64,000 bases of DNA, from assembly GCF_037042905.1 (NCBI RefSeq), contig NC_087251.1:36636501-36700500 (forward strand), written 5' to 3'. Of the stretch, positions 60,494-64,000 are shown piece by piece (position 1 is the first letter of the stretch; each line of letters begins with the position of its first letter). The notes under the pieces are model-generated. The model searched no databases. It saw nothing but the letters and a program-made list of their open reading frames with translations, and had not been told where the DNA came from. A program made the translations under genes and the position numbers. This stretch comes from Lytechinus pictus (lineage: Eukaryota > Echinodermata > Echinoidea > Temnopleuroida > Toxopneustidae).

Positions 60494-63400
60494 GACATGG
60501 AAAATTGGGCAAAATTGGCAAAAATAATATTTGTTCAGTATTTCCCCCGAAACCCCCCCAAATCAGCCGTCTTCGCTCCCTGGGATGTTTTAGCATCCTA
60601 ACCGATTATTATAGCGAGAATCAAGAGGATCCAGGGAGTTTGAATTTTCGACCCCATCGCCCCACCCGCGACATGGAAAATTGGGCAAAATTGGCCAAAA
60701 TTGAGCAAAATAATATTTGTTCAATATTTCCCCCGAAACCCCCCCAAATCAGCCGTCTTCGCTCCCTGGGATGTTTTAGCATCCTAACCGATTATTATAG
60801 CGAGAATCAAGAGGATCCAGGGAGTTTGAATTTTCGACCCCCTCGCCCCACCCGCGACATGGAAAATTGGGCAAAATTGGGCAAAAGTGAGCAAAATAAT
60901 ATTTGTTCAATATTTCCCCCAAAACCCCCGCAAATCAGCCGTCTTCGCTCCCTGGAATGTTTTAGCATCCTAACCGATTATTACAGCGAGAATCAAGAGG
61001 ATCCAAGGAATTTGAATTTTCGACCCCCTCGCCCCACCTGCGACATGGAAAATTGGCCAAAATTGAGCAAAATAATATTTGTTCAATATTTCCCCCGAAA
61101 CCCCCCCAAATCAGCCGTCTTCGCTCCCTGGGATGTTTTAGCATCCTTACCTATTATTACAGTGAGAATCCAGAGGATCCAGAGAGTTTGAATTTTCGAC
61201 CCCTTCGCCCCACCCACGACATGGAAAATTGGGCAAAATTTGCCAAAATTGAGCAAAATAATATTTGTTCAATATTTCCCCCGAAACCCCCCCAAATCAG
61301 CCGTCTTCACTCCCTGGGATGTTTTAGCATCCTAACCGATTATTACAGCGAGAATCATGAGGATCCAGGGAGTTTGAATTTTTGACCCCCTCGCCCCACC
61401 TGCGACATGGAAAATTGGGCAAAATTGGCCAAAATTGAGCAAAATAATATTTGTTCAATATTTCCCCCGAAACCCCCCCAAATCAGCCGTCTTTGCTCCC
61501 TGGAATGTTTTAGCATCCTTATCGATTATTACAGCGTGAATCCAGAGGATCCAGAGAGTTTGAATTTTCGACCCCTTCGCCCCACCCACGACATGGAAAA
61601 TTGGGCAAAATTGGGCAAAATTGAGCAAAATAATATTTGTTCAATATTTCCCCGAAACCCCCTCAAATCAGCCGTCTTTGCTCCCTGGGATGTTTTAGCA
61701 TCCTAATCGATTATTACAGCGAGAATCAAGAGGATCCAGGGAGTTTGAATTTTCGACCCCCTCGCCCCACCCGCGACATGGAAAATTGGGCAAAATTGGC
61801 CAAAATTGAGCAAAATAATATTTGTTCAATATTTCCCCCGAAACCCCCCCAAATCAGCCGTCTTCACTCCCTGGAATGTTTTAGCATCCTAACTGATTAT
61901 TACATCGAGAATCAAGAGGATCCAGGGAGTTTGAATTTTCGACACCCTCGCCCCATCCACGACATGGAAAATTGGGCAAAATTGGCAAAAATAATACTTG
62001 TTCAGTATTTCCCCCGAATCCCCCCAAATCAGCCATCTCCGCTCCCTGGGATGTTTTAGCATCCTAACCGATTATTATAGCGAGAATCAAGAGGATCCAG
62101 GGATTTTGAATTTTCGACCCCCTCGCCCCAACCGCGACATGGAAAATTGGGCAAAATTGACCAAAATTGAGCAAAATAATATTTGTTCAATATTTCCCCC
62201 GAAACCCCCCCAAATCAGCCGTCTTCGCTCCCTGGGATGTTTTAGCATCCTTACCTATTATTACAGCGAGAATCCAGAGGATCCAGAGAGTTTGAATTTT
62301 CGACCCCTTCGCCCCACCCACGACATGGAAAATTGGGATAAATTTGCCAAAATTGAGCAAAATAATATTTGTTCAATATTTCCCCCGAAACCCCCCCAAA
62401 TCAGCCGTCTTCACTCCCGGGGATGTTTTAGCATCCTAACCGATTATTACAGCGAGAATCATGAGGATCCAGGGAGTTTGAATTTTTGACCCCCTCGCCC
62501 CACCTGCGACATGGAAAATTGGGCAAAATTGGCCAAAATTGAGCAAAATAATATTTGTTCAATATTTCCCCCGAAACCCCCCCAAATCAGCCGTCTTTGC
62601 TCCCTGGAATGTTTTAGCATCCTTACCGATTATTACAGCGAGAATCCAGAGGATCCAGAGAGTTTGAATTTTCGACCCCTTCGCCCCACCCACGACATGG
62701 AAAATTGGGCAAAATTGGGCAAAATTGGGCAAAATTGAGCAAAATAATATTTGTTCAATATTTCCCCGAAACCCCCTCAAATCAGCCGTCTTCGCTCCCT
62801 GGGATGTTTTAGCATCCTAACCGATTATTACAGCGAGAATCAAGAGGATCCAGAGAGTTTGAATTTTCGACCCCTCGCCCCACCCGCGACATGGAAAATT
62901 GGGCAAAATTGGCCAAAATTGAGCAAAATAATATTTGTTCAATATTTCCCCCGAAACCCCCCCAAATCAGCCGTCTTCGCTCCCTGGGATGTTTTAGCAT
63001 CCTAACCGATTATTACAGCGAGAATGAAGAGAATCAAAAGGATCCAGGGAGTTTGAATTTTCGACCCCCTCGCCCCACCCGCGACATGGAAAATTGGGCA
63101 AAATTGACCAAAATTGAGCAAAATAATATTTGTTCAATATTTCCCCCGAAACCCCCCCAAATCAGCCGTCTTCGCTCCCTGGGATGTTTTAGCATCCTAA
63201 CCGATTATTATAGCGAGAATCAAGAGGATCCAGGGAGTTTGAATTTTCGACCCCATCGCCCCACCCGCGACATGGAAAATTGGGCAAAATTGGCCAAAAT
63301 TGAGCAAAATAATATTTGTTCAATATTTCCCCCGAAACCCCCCCAAATCAGCCGTCTTCGCTCCCTGGGATGTTTTAGCATCCTAACCGATTATTATAGC

Positions 63401-64000
63401 GAGAATCAAGAGGATCCAGGGAGTTTGAATTTTCGACCCCTTCGCCCCACCCGCGACATGGAAAATTGGGCAAAATTGGGCAAAATTGAGCAAAATAATA
63501 TTTGTTCAATATTTCCCCCAAAACCCCCGCAAATCAGCCGTCTTCGCTCCCTGGAATGTTTTAGCATCCTAACCGATTATTACAGCGAGAATCAAGAGGA
63601 TCCAAGGAATTTGAATTTTCGACCCCCTCGCCCCACCTGCGACATGGAAAATTGGCCAAAATTGAGCAAAATAATATTTGTTCAATATTTCCCCCGAAAC
63701 CCCCCCAAATCAGCCGTCTTCGCTCCCTGGGATGTTTTAGCATCCTTACCTATTATTACAGTGAGAATCCAGAGGATCCAGAGAGTTTGAATTTTCGACC
63801 CCTTCGCCCCACCCACGACATGGAAAATTGGGCAAAATTGAGCAAAATAATATTTGTTCAATATTTCCCCCGAAACCCCCCCAAATCAGCCGTCTTCACT
63901 CCCTGGGATGTTTTAGCATCCTAACCGATTATTACAGCGAGAATCATGAGGATCCAGGGAGTTTGAATTTTTGACCCCCAAGCCCCACCTGCGACATGGA
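60494..64000 (+). repeat. second copy of a ≥3.5-kb satellite block (offset 10,174 bp)
   Basis: This segment matches about 50,320-53,826 at a constant offset of 10,174 bp up to the window edge. A rare variant, gacccccaagccccacctgc, occurs at 53,799 and at 63,973. The copies look almost identical, so the duplication is recent; its right end is outside the window. Confidence 0.8.

Larger units (their letters stand above)
46204..64000 (+). repeat. ~186-bp satellite array, ~95 units, continues past window
   Basis: The unit runs: agcatcctaaccgattatta, cagcgagaatcaagaggatc, cagggagtttgaattttcga, ccccctcgccccacccgcga, catggaaaattgggcaaaat, then further gggcaaaatt copies, aataatatttgttcaatatt, tcccccgaaacccccccaaa, tcagccgtcttcgctccctg, ggatgtttt. 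Most units carry a GGATCC site. Length varies between about 165 and 205 bp, mostly by 10-bp steps in the gggcaaaatt part. A typical unit is 186 bp (62 codons) and one plus-strand frame is free of stops, so open frames of up to 391 codons appear (56280-57455), and shorter ones on the minus strand. These follow from repetition and are not called as genes. The left edge (46.2-47.6 kb) is the most degenerate part. Confidence 0.95.

Noticed and set aside
47573..63924. Dozens of open frames on both strands of the satellite as a gene family
   Set aside because: They repeat the unit frame, start and stop where 10-bp steps change phase, and have no promoter, splice or domain evidence.

Overview
This is animal nuclear DNA made almost entirely of repeats. 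It has no operons, ribosome binding sites or dense coding. The few gene-like pieces are short segments with eukaryotic splice signals. Five dispersed copies of a repeat rich in TGACCTTTGACCTTGG-type motifs, TTAA-flanked palindromic MITEs, LINE and hAT debris, and a long foldback element built from tandem palindromes all fit a marine invertebrate. A sea urchin or other echinoderm is my best guess; this is an inference from repeat style, not from a marker gene.

Layout. 0-5 kb: a 160-bp MITE with a 5-bp target duplication, a frameshifted 3' end of a non-LTR retrotransposon (1620-2603), and a TTAA-flanked mini-element holding a 34-base G run. 5-17 kb: MITE fragments, a duplicated decayed exon (minus strand, 7.4-8.0 kb), the first copies of the TGACCT-rich dispersed repeat, a hAT transposase C-terminal fragment (12.0 kb), an inverted-repeat element carrying an 800-bp polypurine tract (12.6-14.1 kb), and exon-like minus-strand segments at 14.8-15.2 and 16.7 kb. 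17-29 kb: another TGACCT-rich copy, TTAA and 8-bp-TSD palindromic MITEs, two copies of a hairpin-bounded ~0.8-kb module (20.3-21.1 and 27.2-28.0 kb), and a 2.1-kb foldback element (23.6-25.8 kb). 29.8-34.2 kb: a nearly complete LINE (endonuclease plus reverse transcriptase) with two MITEs of one family inside it. 34.3-41.1 kb: a 27-bp minisatellite, a degenerate 'ctcgcgcttcgc' repeat, a ~160-bp tandem repeat with an RFX X-box in each unit, an (AAAT)n tract and an 'aactggt' repeat. 41-46 kb: mostly unique AT-rich DNA, two more TGACCT-rich copies and a candidate terminal exon on the minus strand (42.7 kb). 46.2-64.0 kb: one satellite array of ~186-bp units, about 95 copies, with nested higher-order duplications, running off the right edge.

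I see no intact host gene. The minus-strand exon-like pieces may belong to one or more genes whose introns hold these repeats. The most notable observation concerns the two related palindromic MITEs in the LINE. The copy at the LINE 3' end (33440-33868) differs from the copy inside the ORF (30901-31484) almost only by A-to-G on one strand, in both arms of the palindrome, with A after G relatively spared. That is the footprint expected of ADAR-type editing of a hairpin RNA that was later copied back into DNA. All counts here were made by eye and need an alignment to confirm.
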